Of a stretch of DNA of 64,000 bases, positions 26,526 through 38,695 are shown piece after piece. This DNA is from Microplitis mediator. Lineage: Eukaryota > Arthropoda > Insecta > Hymenoptera > Braconidae. Within the stretch, counting starts at the first letter, position 1; each line of letters begins with the position of its first letter. Made by a program: the position numbers and the translations under genes. The stretch is taken from NCBI RefSeq assembly GCF_029852145.1, contig NC_079975.1, forward strand, positions 1,364,001 through 1,428,000, given 5' to 3'. The notes below the pieces were generated by a model. The model was given only the letters and a program-made list of their open reading frames with translations. It ran no database searches and was not told the DNA's origin.

Positions 26526-27599
26526 AAACTACTTTCAGTATCAGTAATTAATTAGCTTACACATAAAAATAATTATTGCAAAAAAGTGTCAGACGAATTT
26601 AAATTTTTATCCATAAAATTGATAAAATGTCACAGCTTTAAGATAAATTTTTTATACACATCAATATTTGATTTAATTGATTCGCCCGAAAAAATTTTAA
26701 TAAAAATTTTTTTTTAATTAAAAAAAAAAGTTTAAACTTTCCAGCCAATGCCCTACTGACTTATTAATTAACCTACGATATAAAATAATTGATCTGCGGA
26801 TACCGTGTAGTAATTAATACTAAAAATGAGTAGAAAAAAAATATTTACCGATTTTCGAGCGTGTATGGGCATATGACTTCCGTTGGAACAGGAAGTAAAA
26901 CGTTTTTCTTTCAAGTACTCCACAATTACGTTTTACTTAAAATATTTAAATACCAAAAGTATCCATGTACATGTATACATACACATACATATATATACAT
27001 ATACACGTATGTCTTGTTAGAACTTATTAACGTCAATTAACGTTTGATGTCACGATTCGTGACATTATCGGCCAGAAGTTTGCTCTTGAGTCTGGACATT
27101 TTATTTATTTCACCAAAAAAAAACTCGATTTATTAATTATTCTAGATTAATTACATACAAGTAACGTTACTTTTTATTATTACACATTTAAAACACAACA
27201 CTAAAAAAAATAATTTAAAAAACTGACACTTCACTCGAACGCCATTCCCGCCATTTTTAAATAAATTATTGAGCTGATTATTTATTATCCATTTTAAATA
27301 ATTATTAATAAGACTAATTGATAATTAATTATCTAGTATATTTTTGAAATTATTATTTAAAATTTAATTTAATTAATTAGTTGCAAATGTATTTTATTTT
27401 TTTTTTAATTAAATAGAATTTGAATGAAATAAGTCGACATTTTTGTTTTTAAAATTCCCGCACTGCACTAACACTTTGAGATTAAATAATTAAATGGACA
27501 CTTTATTAGAGACGACAGTGTCTTTAATTTTACTTTGCGTAATTTATGTAAATTATATTTTATATTATTGAGTAAATAAATAACAAACACTTCACTGCG

Positions 27600-27800
27600 C
27601 GAATTACTTGGAACTCGGAGAAAAAACAAAACCGAGCTTCTGATTCGAGCGTCACGTGTGTACTGACTGCTGGGTAAGCGACTGAGCGGAGTCTCGAACT
27701 CCCGAACCAGCGCGACTGCACTTCGGCTGCGTTCGGGTAACGTTTATTTGAACGGAGGCGCGCGCGAACTTCAACGTGGCGCTGCGATCGCTGAGATTCA
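27600..27800 (-). promoter_or_regulatory. CpG-rich promoter-like block, candidate Syn1 promoter
   Basis: A CG-rich island in a very AT-rich neighbourhood. Read on the minus strand it contains two TCAGT words (27667-27663 and 27685-27681), the usual arthropod initiator, in GCTCAGTCG and GCAGTCAGTAC contexts. Orientation fits the minus-strand Syn1 exon 9 kb downstream, which begins with a splice acceptor and so needs an upstream exon. No transcript evidence; assignment to Syn1 is inference. Confidence 0.4.
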
Positions 27801-28510
27801 GCTCACGCGGGAAATTTGAATTTTAAAATTTTTTAATTTTATTTATATTTAATGCAATTGAATATCAATTACAAAAAATAATACTAACAAATTTTAAAAT
27901 AAAACGACAAAAAAAAAACTTTTTAAATTTATGAGGTCTCAGAAATATCTTGAAAAATTTATTCGATTTAAATTTGGGGTCTGAAGGTTCAAAACCGTAA
28001 CAAAGAATAAGTGTAAAGTAGTTGATAATTGGCAATTTGAAAAATTTTAGAATATTTGAATAAAATAAAAATGAAAAAATGCGCATGTAGATTAATGGAA
28101 ATACTGTATACGTTTTTTTTTTAATTCCATTATTTTAATTAATTAATTTATATTATTATTATTATAAATTTATAAAATAAGTAAAAAATAAAAACTTACA
28201 TTTTGGACGCGATGAATTAATTTTGCTCATTCCGGAAACAGAATTTGAATAATTTGATAATTATTCATATTAAAATTATTCACACAAACACTGACACTAA
28301 TCACTCAATTATCTTTGAAACACAATTTTTAATTAAAAAAAAAAAAAACTACATTTTTATCTTTAAATTTTTTTACAATGGCGGCATAAAAAGTTTTAAA
28401 AAACACTTTCACTTTAACTACCCGATAAAAAAAATCGCACTTATACACAAACACTCACTAGTACTTTTTAAACACTGGTATATTAATAAAAATTATTTAT
28501 ATAGATTTAA

Positions 28511-28716
28511 ATGATCTTGAAGTTAACAGACAATTAACAATTTTCGAATTTTTTTTTTTCAACAATTTAAAATAAAAAAAAAAATATAAAAATATGCACC
28601 TGTAGAAATTTCAAAAAACTATAGGTGCAATTTTTCAAAATATTTTTTTTTTTTTCAAATTATCGTTTTTAAAAAAAATTCAAAAATTATTAGACGCTGG
28701 CTAACTTCAGTATCAT
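28511..28716. repeat. MITE-like element, family A (copy 2)
   Basis: From ATGATCTTGAAGTTAACAGA to GGCTAACTTCAGTATCAT, with central ATATGCACCTGTAGAAATTT and CTATAGGTGCAATTTTT. Confidence 0.75.
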
Positions 28717-28929
28717 GGATATTAAATTAATAAAACAAATGACGACGAACGCCGGTAGAACAATAAAAAAGATGGGACGCTATAATTATTTGTTATTTTT
28801 TGTTATTAATATTATAAGTACCGACAAAATTATTATCACAAAACGATCGTTGGGTGGTAGAGAATATTTAAAGACGCGAGTTTTTATTTATTTTAACAAA
28901 AAAACACTGAATTTATTTATTTAATCACG

Positions 28930-29110
28930 ACGGAGATACGGCCCGAGTTAATGCGATGGCGTCGGAGTGAAGTTTGACGCAGATCACTTGCGCAGTTGTA
29001 GAGACGCTTTGTGCGACCTGCGCAGTAGAGACAAAGTAGACTCGCGCATGCGCAGAAACCAGTCAGTCTCCCGCGTGATGCTGCTCTCATTGTTTTGTCA
29101 TTTAAACTCG
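28930..29110. promoter_or_regulatory. CpG-rich block with an NRF-1-like palindrome
   Basis: Contains the perfect palindrome GCGCATGCGC (29044-29053), the core of the NRF-1 (insect erect-wing) site, and two further TGCGCAG half-sites (28989-28995, 29019-29025). A plus-strand TCAGT initiator word lies at 29063-29067. About 1.2 kb from the 27.6-27.8 kb block, so the two could be alternative or divergent promoters. The gene served is unknown. Confidence 0.45.
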
Positions 29111-29281
29111 GTTAAATAATTTGTTTAATTACTGTGCCATGATTACGAACATATAAATCTTTTTAAATTATTTTTTGTTTAATGATTAATATTTAAATAT
29201 ATTAAATTATGTGTGTCAGTGAACGTGACCTGAATATTAAATTAAATTCAGTGCTGACGTATAGTTCTCACGTTGTTTCGC

Positions 29282-29457
29282 GCACGAGTGTAAAGTAGCA
29301 GACATCAAACAAATTCAAAATTATAAATAAATAGAGTACATAATTTTTAAAAAATATTTTTAAAAAATGCACTTATTAATTTAAAAATTTTTAAAAATAT
29401 TTACTCTACATATTATAATTTTAAATTTGTCTGATGCCTGCTACATTCACGCTCATG
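29282..29457. repeat. MITE-like element, family B (best copy)
   Basis: 176 bp. The left end CACGAGTGTAAAGTAGCAGA and the right end CTGCTACATTCACGCTCATG form an imperfect inverted pair that continues inward through CATCAAACAAATTCAAAATT. The centre carries AAAATGCACTTATTAATTT. Non-coding. Confidence 0.7.
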
Positions 29458-30189
29458 TTTCGCGCCATATTGTTTGTCAGAATTTAAATAAATGTGTTAT
29501 TTTTAGTTTGCTTGTTAATTTACTCAGGCATGGTAATTAAATAAATTTTGTACCTCTTTATAATTTGAATAATAAATATAAATTTGTAAATAACGTTAAT
29601 TTAAAATTTATCAAAAAGTAATATAAATATAATTAAGCAAATAAAATTCAAAAATAGTAACAAATTTATTAATATTAATACTTATATTTATATTAATGTG
29701 CTATGTACAACAGATAAACAATACAACATAATATAATGGAGATGAAAATTATTTACAACGGATTTTCATCGTCGACTTCCGTGTAAATTCAATGAAAGTC
29801 AATAAGCCGATAAATATTCTCTGTTGTTTCGGAGGCCATGGTCTTGTTTTTTATTTTAATGTCGTATTATTTTTTAAATAAAAAATATAATAATAATAGA
29901 GAGATAAAAAATAGTAAATCGACATTCCAATCAATTTTACTTGATTTATTACATTACTTTTTATTTATCGGTAAAAAAAATTATTAACATAAATCAAATT
30001 TTTTATATTTAGGGGAGGAAAAAAATTTGTAATTATAAATCTTATTTTTTATTGCTATTTTTATTAAGTCAATGTGATTTATGTAAATTTTTTTATTATT
30101 AACATGCGTCATAAGTAATAACAATAATAATAATAATAATAAAAATTATTTAAAATATCATATAAATTACAAAATATTTCTAAAATTTT

Positions 30190-30590
30190 ATACTGAACTT
30201 TGAATTGAAATTGTGTCTTAAAAATTGAGTTTACAAAAAAAGTCAATCAATACTTTTTTGTAGGAAATTTAATTTCCTATGAAAATCTATTGATGTAAAT
30301 TTATCATATTTTCAATAGTTTCGTCAGAAATTAAGTTTGAAGACACGGAAATTTTAATGGAGTCAGATTTTGAACCCATTCATAAACTGCTTACTTTAAA
30401 ATCAAAATTCGGAGTTTCCTATCGAAGATACGATAAAATTGCATAGACATAAATTTATAGAGAATAAAATTTCCTACAAAAAACTATTCTGTAATTTTTT
30501 TCATAAACTTGATAGTTTATGAGTTATTCCAATTTAATCTTCAAAAGAAATTTAATTTAAAATATTTTTGAAAATTAATTTTAAAAATAA
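30190..30590. repeat. Dispersed about 400-bp repeat (relative of the 41.4-42.3 kb pair)
   Basis: Starts ACTGAACTTTGAATTGAAAT and includes TTTTTTGTAGGAAATTTAAT, TCATATTTTCAATAGTTTCG and AGAATAAAATTTCCTACAAA in the same order as the units at 41418-42257 and 46010-46380. A reverse copy is in the PNP intron at about 32080-32430. Confidence 0.6.
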
Positions 30591-31661
30591 TAAATTCTAA
30601 GCTTATAATAGAATATAAAAATAACGGCAGTAAGTTTTCGTGCTTGTCAAATAATAATTTAATTCACGGCAACCGGAACAAGTTTGAGTTGAAGGCGTAG
30701 TCTCAAAATTATCAAATACCAGTTTTAAGACAAAGATTTAGTTATATATCATAAAGTATATGGAGAAATATAGGGTAGGATTAAAAAGTATATGAATTTA
30801 TCGTTCACGACTGTCGATAGATTTACAGACCCGGAAAGGGCGCAGCTAAAAAAAAGAGGATTAAAATTTAAAGTCGTAATAAAAATATTAAAAGATAAAA
30901 TAATTATAATTCTGTTTGGCATAAAGAAATTTAAATAAAAACCGATTGGAAGTAATCAGTGTTACGTAGTTATCTTATTCTTCTTATCAAGTCAACTGTA
31001 CGTGGAGCGAATCAGTGAGGATACGATCGAATAGTACGAAAGAGAGTATAGAGATGAACAGGGTGCAGTGAGACTGAATTGAGATAAGGTGAGACTTTAC
31101 GGATCGTAAGCTCGTCGCACGGAAACCACCCCATCGCTCTTGTCTTCGGGGAAATAAAAAATGGAAAAAAAAAAAAAGAAAAAGTAAAATAGTAAAGAAA
31201 TAACGTGCGATAATTTTCGAGTCTCCTTCTCGTGTTTCCTTTTTTTTAACGGCGCTTTCCGTTTCTTTGTTACCGTCACTTCTCTCGCGTCTTTTCTATC
31301 TTCCCCATCACTTACTTTATACGTCGTCTGGTTGGTACTCTACTCCTGGTTTAAACTCGTACTATCTACGCCTTTCTCACCAACTACCACCTGCTCATGC
31401 GTTAAATTAAATACCATTTACGAGGGTCCTTCTTTTGTTTTATTTGTTTTTTATTTTCCTCGGATCCGCTGGGATGCCACCAGGTAGAATCCGATTCGAT
31501 ATAAAATACTATACCCATTCTACGTCTACATCTACATTCAAATATACAGTACTTTTAAGTCACCAAGGGCAAAATGGCCATATGCAGTAAAATAAATTTA
31601 TATTAATGGTGTTTTTGTTTGTATTTGTTTTATAGAATAGTCAATAATAAAAAAATAAAAT

Positions 31662-31667
31662 TTTATT
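31662..31667 (-). terminator. PNP poly(A) signal candidate
   Basis: AATAAA on the minus strand about 140 nt past the PNP stop codon. Such hexamers are common in AT-rich DNA. Confidence 0.4.
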
Positions 31668-31803
31668 CCTTTAGTAAATCGGCAGTCATAAAAAATACGG
31701 AAAAATTTATAATCAAATGCTTTCATTTAATTTTTTACCGTGAAAAAAATTTCTTTTTTTGCTTGAATAAAAAACGTTATGGAAAATTTTTGATAAATAA
31801 AAT

Positions 31804-34800
31804 TTAAGTTTCAGTGACTAAGGGCTTGATTCTTTGAACCATACGACGGACGAAATCTTCGAGTACTGGCTGCTGAGATTTTCCGACGTCCATTACCTCC
31901 TCGTGATTGGCTTCGTCGTGACAGTCGTAATCGTAGACACAGAGATTTGTTATTAAACTGAATGCGAAGACAGTCAGATTGCAGTGACGTGCGGCTATCA
32001 CTTCGTGTGCCGTTGACATGCCTGCAAAAAATTTTTTTCATAAATTATTTTTATAATTTTTTAAATGACAACTTTGATAAAATTCTCGTGGAATTTTAAA
32101 TTAAAATAACTCGTTAATTATCAAGCCTATGAAAAAAATTAATGAATAACTTTTTGTAGGAAATTTAATTCTCTATAAATTCATTACTATACAATTTTAT
32201 CGTATCTTTGATAGGAAACTCGGAATTTTGATTTTAAACTCCCCAAATAATGAACAAGTCAAAAATCTGACTTTAGTGTCTTTAAACTCAATTTCAGACT
32301 GAACTATCGAAATTACGACAAATTTATAAGAATACATTTTTGTAGGAAATTAAATTTCCTACAAAAAAGTACTCTATGACTTTGTCAATAAACTCGATTG
32401 TTCAGCCGCAATTTAAATTAAAAGTAAAGTAAAAAATTTTGTTAATTTTTAAACTTTTATTGTTATCAATAAATATATAAATAAATAAATAAACGTACCA
32501 ACGGCATCAACTCCGATCATTCTCAACATTTTAAGTTCAGCAACTGTTTCAAAACTAGGTCCGCCAAGACAAGTATAAACTCCTTTATGTACGATATCTG
32601 ATATCCCCATTTCTTCAGCAACTTCTCTCCCAACTTTAAGAAGCTCTCGATCATAAGCTTTATTCATCGGTGGGAATCGCGGGCCAAACCTGAAAAAAAA
32701 AAAAGTTTACTCGTCAACTTTATTGATTTTATATTCATACTTTTTTTAAAATAATTATGAATAAATCTTTTAAAACTTTCATGAATAAATTAACGTATGA
32801 TAATAAAATAAGTAGTAAAAAATTTTATCGAATGACTTTCATTGGAATGTACAGTAAGAGTCCGAAGAAAAGAGGAATGAGTGAGGGATAAATCGAATTT
32901 CCGGTAGTCCGCAAAGTAATTCCCGGTGAGCGGGTGCGGCTGTTATAGACACAGAGATAGATACAGATACAGAAATAGTTATAGATATAAATGATAAAGG
33001 TTACAGGGTAGAGGGTAGAGGATAAGAGAGGATTCTAGTGACCAGTCAGTTGTGTGGGTGTAAGACACAGAGGTAAGACGGATTCCGAAGGAAACTAAAG
33101 TCCATTAATATCAGGACGAGTGGGACAAAAGAACAACTCGGTGATAACGAAAAAGAATGGGGACACGAGTACGTAGTGATAGAGTATGAGGGAGATAAAA
33201 TAAATAAAATCGAGTAGAGGGAAAGGAAGAGTCTTAAAGTCTACAAGGAGTTCCAGGAGAATAAGAAGATCTAAACCCGGCGATGGTGACGAATTTCCTT
33301 GGGTAAATATCTCAATCAGTTTTTTTAAAACTCGCTAAGTAAATACTTCATCAAATCCTGTAATGTTATTGCTCTGATAAATTTATTTCACTGGAATTAT
33401 TCTGTATTTTCATTTTTATTACATACATTAAATATACTGATTTATTTAAATAAAAAAATGTAGGGGAGGGTGGGCCAGAGCGGCCCCCCTGAAATTTTGA
33501 TCAAAAAAAAAATTTTTTTTTTTTCGACTAATTACTATAAATCCGATATATTTGCGCATTTTTACCCCTACGCATAACATTTGGGGCAAAATGGACAAGC
33601 CCAAAATTTTGAAAAAGTGATTTTTTCATATTTTTATCGTCAAATTAAAAAAAAATTATTATAATTCCACATTTCTAGCCCTACGCATAACACCTGGGGC
33701 AAAATGGACCAGCGAAAACTTCCGAAAAAATTATTTTTTCATATTTTTCGGCCGTTTCTCTATGTAAGAGGCAAATTTGGTCACTAAAAATTTATAAAAA
33801 TTAAATTTTTTTTTTTACTTGATAAATTTTTGAAATAAAGTAAAATTATAGAATTGATTTTTTTTTTTTATTAAATAACAATTAGTAATTAAGGTAATCG
33901 AGAGTGAACGATTTTTTACGCTTTAAAAAATTTTTTTCGAGTAATATAAAACCAAAAATAGTTGTCAAGAGAAAGAAATACATTCTCAATGATGAAAACA
34001 ATTTAAAAAAAAAAAAACGAAAAAAAAAAATTTTTTATCACTTTTTGGAGGGGAGCCGCTCTGCCCCACAAAAAAAAAAATTTTTTTTCAGAATTTTGGC
34101 AAAATGTCCATAAATTTGTTCGAAATAGGACAAAAGTAAAGTGATCTTATGGTTGAAAGCCACAAAAAATAATAATTGGCTTATGGGGGCTGCTCTGCCC
34201 CACCCTCCCCTATTAATAATTTTTTTTTTAAGTAATAAATAGATTACCTGTCGTCATTGGGTCCTTGGAGGGGGTTGTTGCCAGCGAATCCCATTATATT
34301 GAGATGATCTTGCACGAGCATTATGTCACCGACTTTGAAATTTGGGTTCAACCCTCCGGCAGCATTCGTTGCGATCAGATGAGTCACACCAATAAGTTTC
34401 ATTACTCGAACTGGCATCGCGCACTTTAAAAAAAAAAAATTCAATATTGACATTTATTTTGTGGAAATGATTTTTTTACGATAATTTCCCAGACGAATTT
34501 TTATTTTTGATAAGAAAAAGTCTTAATTGAAAATTGAGAGGCAAAGGATTATTATTATTGGTGATTACCTTCCATAGAGGATAGCCCTCGTAGTAATGAA
34601 ACCTCCCTTGCATGCACATTACCGGAACATCTTGGAGATATCCAAAGACCATCTGGCCTACGTGACCCTTGACCGTGGACTTGGGAAAGTGTGGAATCTC
34701 CTCGTAGGGAAAGATTTGCTGCTGGGTCAGTGATTCGGCGATCGAACCTGGACACAACTCACTATGTTCAGACTCTCCTGCGCGTCAGAAAAAGTACCGA

Positions 34801-37800
34801 ATTTTTTCTAGTGATTTCTAACTAACTTCCAATTTTTTTTGTTTACAAAAATTTTCTTTAATTTTTTCCCGATATAATTTATTTTAAAATTGGAAGCTTC
34901 ATGATTTTAATAAATAAATAAAAAAATAAATACATACTCATTCCAGAGCCACAAATAATTCCTATTTTCGGCCTTATCGATGTGCGATCGAGGAAAAATT
35001 GAGCTGTTTCTTGTAATGCTTCAAATGTGTATCTGCAACAATAAATAAAATGAAAAATTAATTATACACCATAACAAATTTGCGGAGTCAACACAAAGTG
35101 GATGATTTTTTATTTTTCACTTTCCTTTAGAGTAAAATTCACTCCGAAAGAAATTTTCGCAATTGGATGATTTTTTATTTGTGTTAAAACTCCAGTCCAG
35201 AGTTAATGTGGATTGAGATAAAATTCGCGTCACTCCGAAATCACTCTACTCAAAAAAATTCATATTTACTCCGGACGCTAAATGATTTTTTTTAAACTCC
35301 AGAATTCTGAGTGACGAAGCGAATTCGGATTTAAATAAAGTCCAGATTTACTTCCATTTTTTTCCTGAGTGTATTTCTACCATCATCAGTAATTAAATAA
35401 ATAAAATTTAAACGTACAAAAAATTTATGACATTGTACAAAAAAAAAGTAATAAAGAAAATAACTGTACAATTCCATTATTAAATAATATACAATCTATA
35501 CTGTTGGTTAATTTAAATAACTGATAGCAGTTGTTACGAAATAATTTTATCAATAATTAATTAATCCAAGTTGTTTGTTAATAAGAAGGAAGAGAGAGAG
35601 ATGGAGACAGAGATTAAGAGGGAGACGAAAAGAGTGAGCCGGTTATATTAATTATTTCTCAGTCACACATTATATATATATAATGAATACCTAACTGGCA
35701 ATAAATTTTGTCAAGCGTACAACTCCGAGTTGACATATTAAATATATATGACAATCAAATATCGCTGGGTTAATGCCTCAGTATTAAGTTAGAGACATCG
35801 AAATATAAGCACCAGCACCAGCACCAGCATCGGCATCAGCATCAGCTTCACCTATTCAACTATATATGCAAGACACACAGGATATAGGAGCAGAGATGAG
35901 AGAATGCATCCAGGCATTACATATATCACTCGTCACAAGTTACTCCGGGGATCTTAACTGGTATTCGAAGCATAAGTAAATGGGAGTATCTACTGACACA
36001 GGATCCTGGGAAATAGGAAATGGGAGTACCGACTCGAGCATAAATACACATCGAAGGTTCTTGTTATATTGCTCTTTACAGACGCGACTTAACTATCGCA
36101 AAACTTGACGTTAAAACTTTATCACTTTTACATCATTTTGTCTAAGTGTGTCCGTAATTAAACGGCTCCCAGATCAAACTGCTCAGTAGTAAATTAAAAA
36201 AAAATAAAAATCAATTTCCAAAGCCTGTGGAATTTCAATTTATTGGGAAAAGTAAAATAAAAGTTGTGGGAAAAATGATGGAATAAAAATTAAATGAATT
36301 TGACCTGTTTCGGGTTTGAAAAAAAATAAACTATAGATAAAATAAAAGCTCTGAAATAAAACAGATAGTTGAGAGTGATATATTAATTGTTAAATCGGTA
36401 AATAAAAATACAAAGGAAGAATAAAACAAAAATTTTTTCATGTGGTTAATTACAGATGCTGTTAACTGATGCGTTAAATACTATGCCCACATGAAATAAA
36501 CTCTCATCCGCGAGATAATTTGGTGATAAACTATTAACCCGAATAATTATTGCGGACTATGGTTATATGACACTCTAGCATTGTTGTTCAGATACAACCG
36601 CATATACACATATATTTATATTTATACATAAATGTACAAGTGGATTTTATAATGAAGAGAGAAAATTATATCGATACTCAACTATATATTCACATCATAG
36701 ACTGCGAGTTTGTTATAGCTAATGAAAACTACTTCTACTGCAGACATAGACAACAATATATATGTATATAGACAGAAAATTAGTTATATACTGTTTTGAA
36801 ACTTTGAACATGTTCACTGTGCTTGAATCCTCAAATGTATTAGATGATAAATATTAACCCTCTCAACAAAAAGTTTTCACCGCAACTAGACCCACCCTCG
36901 CATCATCAAAATCCTCGGTGCAATTTGTACCTTCACCTTTCAAGCTCGATCTCTTGTATTGTATATATCTGTATACAATGGATGTGTGTACCACGGAAAG
37001 CTGTTTCTATTTTACAAAACACTTTGAAAGTATTTCCCCCCTTAACTCTGCAGACGATGCCTAGAGTACATACAAGAGTACACACGTCCCTCATCGAATT
37101 AACGACTTTTACTATTGTGCTTTTGAACTGATGGAAAATAATTAATGGCGCTTTATTCGCGTATACACAATAGGTCTACATATTATATATGTATATACAG
37201 ATACATGTAGGTTATTGTATTTCCACATCGATTATTTTATCTCCCTGTGGGCTAATAAATTAACCATATTAACTCATTGACTGTAAACTTTCATTTCTCA
37301 TTTCTTTCATACATTTTAAATAATTCAAATCAAATATCGCTTCTAGTACACTGTAAAAAATCCGGAGTGAATCCGGAGTTTAAAAAAAAATCACTCCGCA
37401 TGCGGGAGTTTTTTTTTAGCGGAGTAATCTCGGAGTAAGGCGGATTTTATTTCACTCCGAATTCACTCCGGTCCGGAGTTTTAATACTTAAATAAATTTA
37501 TATTAAACTGCTAAACAATGTGTGTGTGTCTGTGTGCAAATGTGTGCGTGTGTGTGTCTAAATATGTGTGTGTGCGTATCAGCTGATCAATAATGTAATA
37601 CGCGAGTTTTTACTTCGATTTTATTGAGTGGAGCAATTTTTTACACTGATAAAAAAATTGACTTTATTCAAGATCAAAAATCTTGAACCAAGAATATCAT
37701 TTTGAAGAAAATGATATTCTTGAGTCAAGAGGAAAAATTATTGAACCAAGAAATTATTCTTGGTTCAAGTAAATTTCTCTTAGCTCAAGAATTTTTTCTC

Positions 37801-38610
37801 TTGACTCAAGAATATCATTTTCTTCAAAATGATATTCTTGGTTCAAGATTTTCTCTCTTGAATCAAGTCAAATTTTTTATCAGTGTATTAATAATATTTT
37901 CAAAACTCCGCTCCGGAATGAATTTCACTCCGGAGGGATTAAATTAATAAAAATTTATCTACTCCGCGAAAACCCTGCGGAGTAAATTTCACTCCGAGGG
38001 GAGTGAATAATTAAAAATTCATTCACTCCGCGAATTTTTGAAAGTGTATTGATCAATTAAATTTTTATTTTCATTTAAAATTTATATTAATTTATTATTG
38101 GTCGATACTTGATTAGAGAATCTGAGGCAAAATGAGTTCATTTTTGTTCAAAATTTTAGTGATATTAATTAGAAATTTGACTTTCGATACGAACTTATGA
38201 ATATTAAAAAAAAAAATTGTGAGTTTGAAAAATTTTTCTTCTCTCAAATTATGACAAAATTATGATGGAAAAAAAAATTAATATCGGCTATTGGGGTCAT
38301 CGTGTCCCGTCTTCTCTATTTAGATTTGATAAATTTATTTGTTGGACGCAATTAAAAAATTTGACTTTACTACTTGAGAACATAATTTGAATAACTTCTT
38401 TTTATAAAACAGGTAAATTAGTATCTTATTAATAAATAAAAGTATGAATTATGTAGAGGAAATATAATGAATGAAAAAAAAAAATAATTAAGTAGTTTAA
38501 AAATAAACTTACGTTGAGTGAGGAACATGTTTAACAACAGTCTTAAGAAACTCGTTTTCGTTGGGTTTATCGACACGTCCATGCCCATTCATAGTCTCCA
38601 GGAAAGGCAT
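31804..38610 (-). CDS. Pnp: Purine nucleoside phosphorylase (complete, 6 exons)
   Basis: A trimeric-type phosphorylase that splits inosine and guanosine with phosphate to base plus ribose-1-phosphate (cytosolic purine salvage). Exons in order: 38610-38513, 35032-34938, 34747-34569, 34423-34248, 32689-32499, 32021-31804. The joins keep frame and give 318 residues against about 289 in human; the extra length is mainly N-terminal. Visible motifs: GSG phosphate loop (Ser62), MQGRFHYYEGYP (His115, Tyr117), TNAAGGLN (144-150), GGPSFETVAE with catalytic Glu230, GMSTAHE (Met248), SLITN with catalytic Asn272, NHEEV with His286; all expected active-site residues are present. The ATG at 38610 follows an in-frame TAA. 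Exon 3 has a second in-frame acceptor (start 34777) that would insert ten residues right after GSGM. Intron 1 is 3.5 kb; intron 4 carries a repeat element. Confidence 0.96.
33461..34212. repeat. Inverted-repeat element, GGGGCAAAGTGGGCC family (copy 3)
   Basis: Lies in PNP intron 4. Starts TAGGGGAGGGTGGGCCAGAG and ends CTCTGCCCCACCCTCCCCTA. The word GGGGCAAAATGGAC recurs inside. Relative to copy 1 the key word has shifted to GGGCCAGAGCGGCCCC and GCCGCTCTGCCCC, so this is a distinct subfamily. Confidence 0.72.
35100..35372. repeat. CGGAGT-family element in PNP intron 1
   Basis: About 270 bp in which GAGTAAAATTCACTCCGAAA, CACTCCGAAATCACTC and GAATTCTGAGTGACGAAGCG recur in both orientations. The right end reads CTGAGTGTA. 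The boundaries are approximate. Confidence 0.5.
35809..35847. repeat. CAGCAC / CATCAG microsatellite
   Basis: Six-base repeats of CAGCAC passing into CATCGG and CATCAG, within PNP intron 1. Not in an open frame of note. Confidence 0.8.
37347..38048. repeat. CGGAGT-family inverted-repeat element (host of a nested element)
   Basis: Ends TACACTGTAAAAAATCCGG and TTTTTGAAAGTGTA. The flanks are packed with CGGAGTGAATCCGGAGTTT and AATTCACTCCG words. Its centre is interrupted by a TG-rich run and by a second complete element at 37642-37887. Confidence 0.7.
37642..37887. repeat. Nested inverted-repeat element built on TTCTTGGTTCAAGAA
   Basis: 246 bp, ends TACACTGATAAAAAAATTGA and its near-inverse CAAATTTTTTATCAGTGTA. 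The interior is copies of CTTGAACCAAGAATATCATT, CAAGAAATTATTCTTGG and inverses, giving nested hairpins. It sits wholly inside the element 37347-38048. Confidence 0.78.
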
Positions 38611-38687
38611 AATTTATTTATAATAAATCACTTTTTTATTATTTTACTCACTTATTATTTCCGGTCTAACAAAGTCGCAGTGACGTA

Positions 38688-38695
38688 TATTTATA
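38688..38695 (-). promoter_or_regulatory. PNP TATA box candidate
   Basis: TATAAATA on the minus strand, 78-85 nt before the PNP start codon. With the usual 30-nt spacing, transcription would start near 38664 and give a 5' leader of about 54 nt. Just upstream is a CRE-like TGACGT. No transcript evidence. Confidence 0.4.

Larger units (their letters stand above)
35033..38512 (-). other. PNP intron 1, non-coding
   Basis: A 3.5-kb intron between the first two PNP exons. It holds a CGGAGT-family remnant (35100-35372), a CAGCAC/CATCAG microsatellite (35809-35847), AGAG- and TG-rich runs, and the nested elements at 37347-38048. No recognisable exon. Confidence 0.7.

Noticed and set aside
36844..37131. 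95-codon plus-strand frame in PNP intron 1
   Set aside because: No motif, antisense to PNP, compositionally like its flanks.
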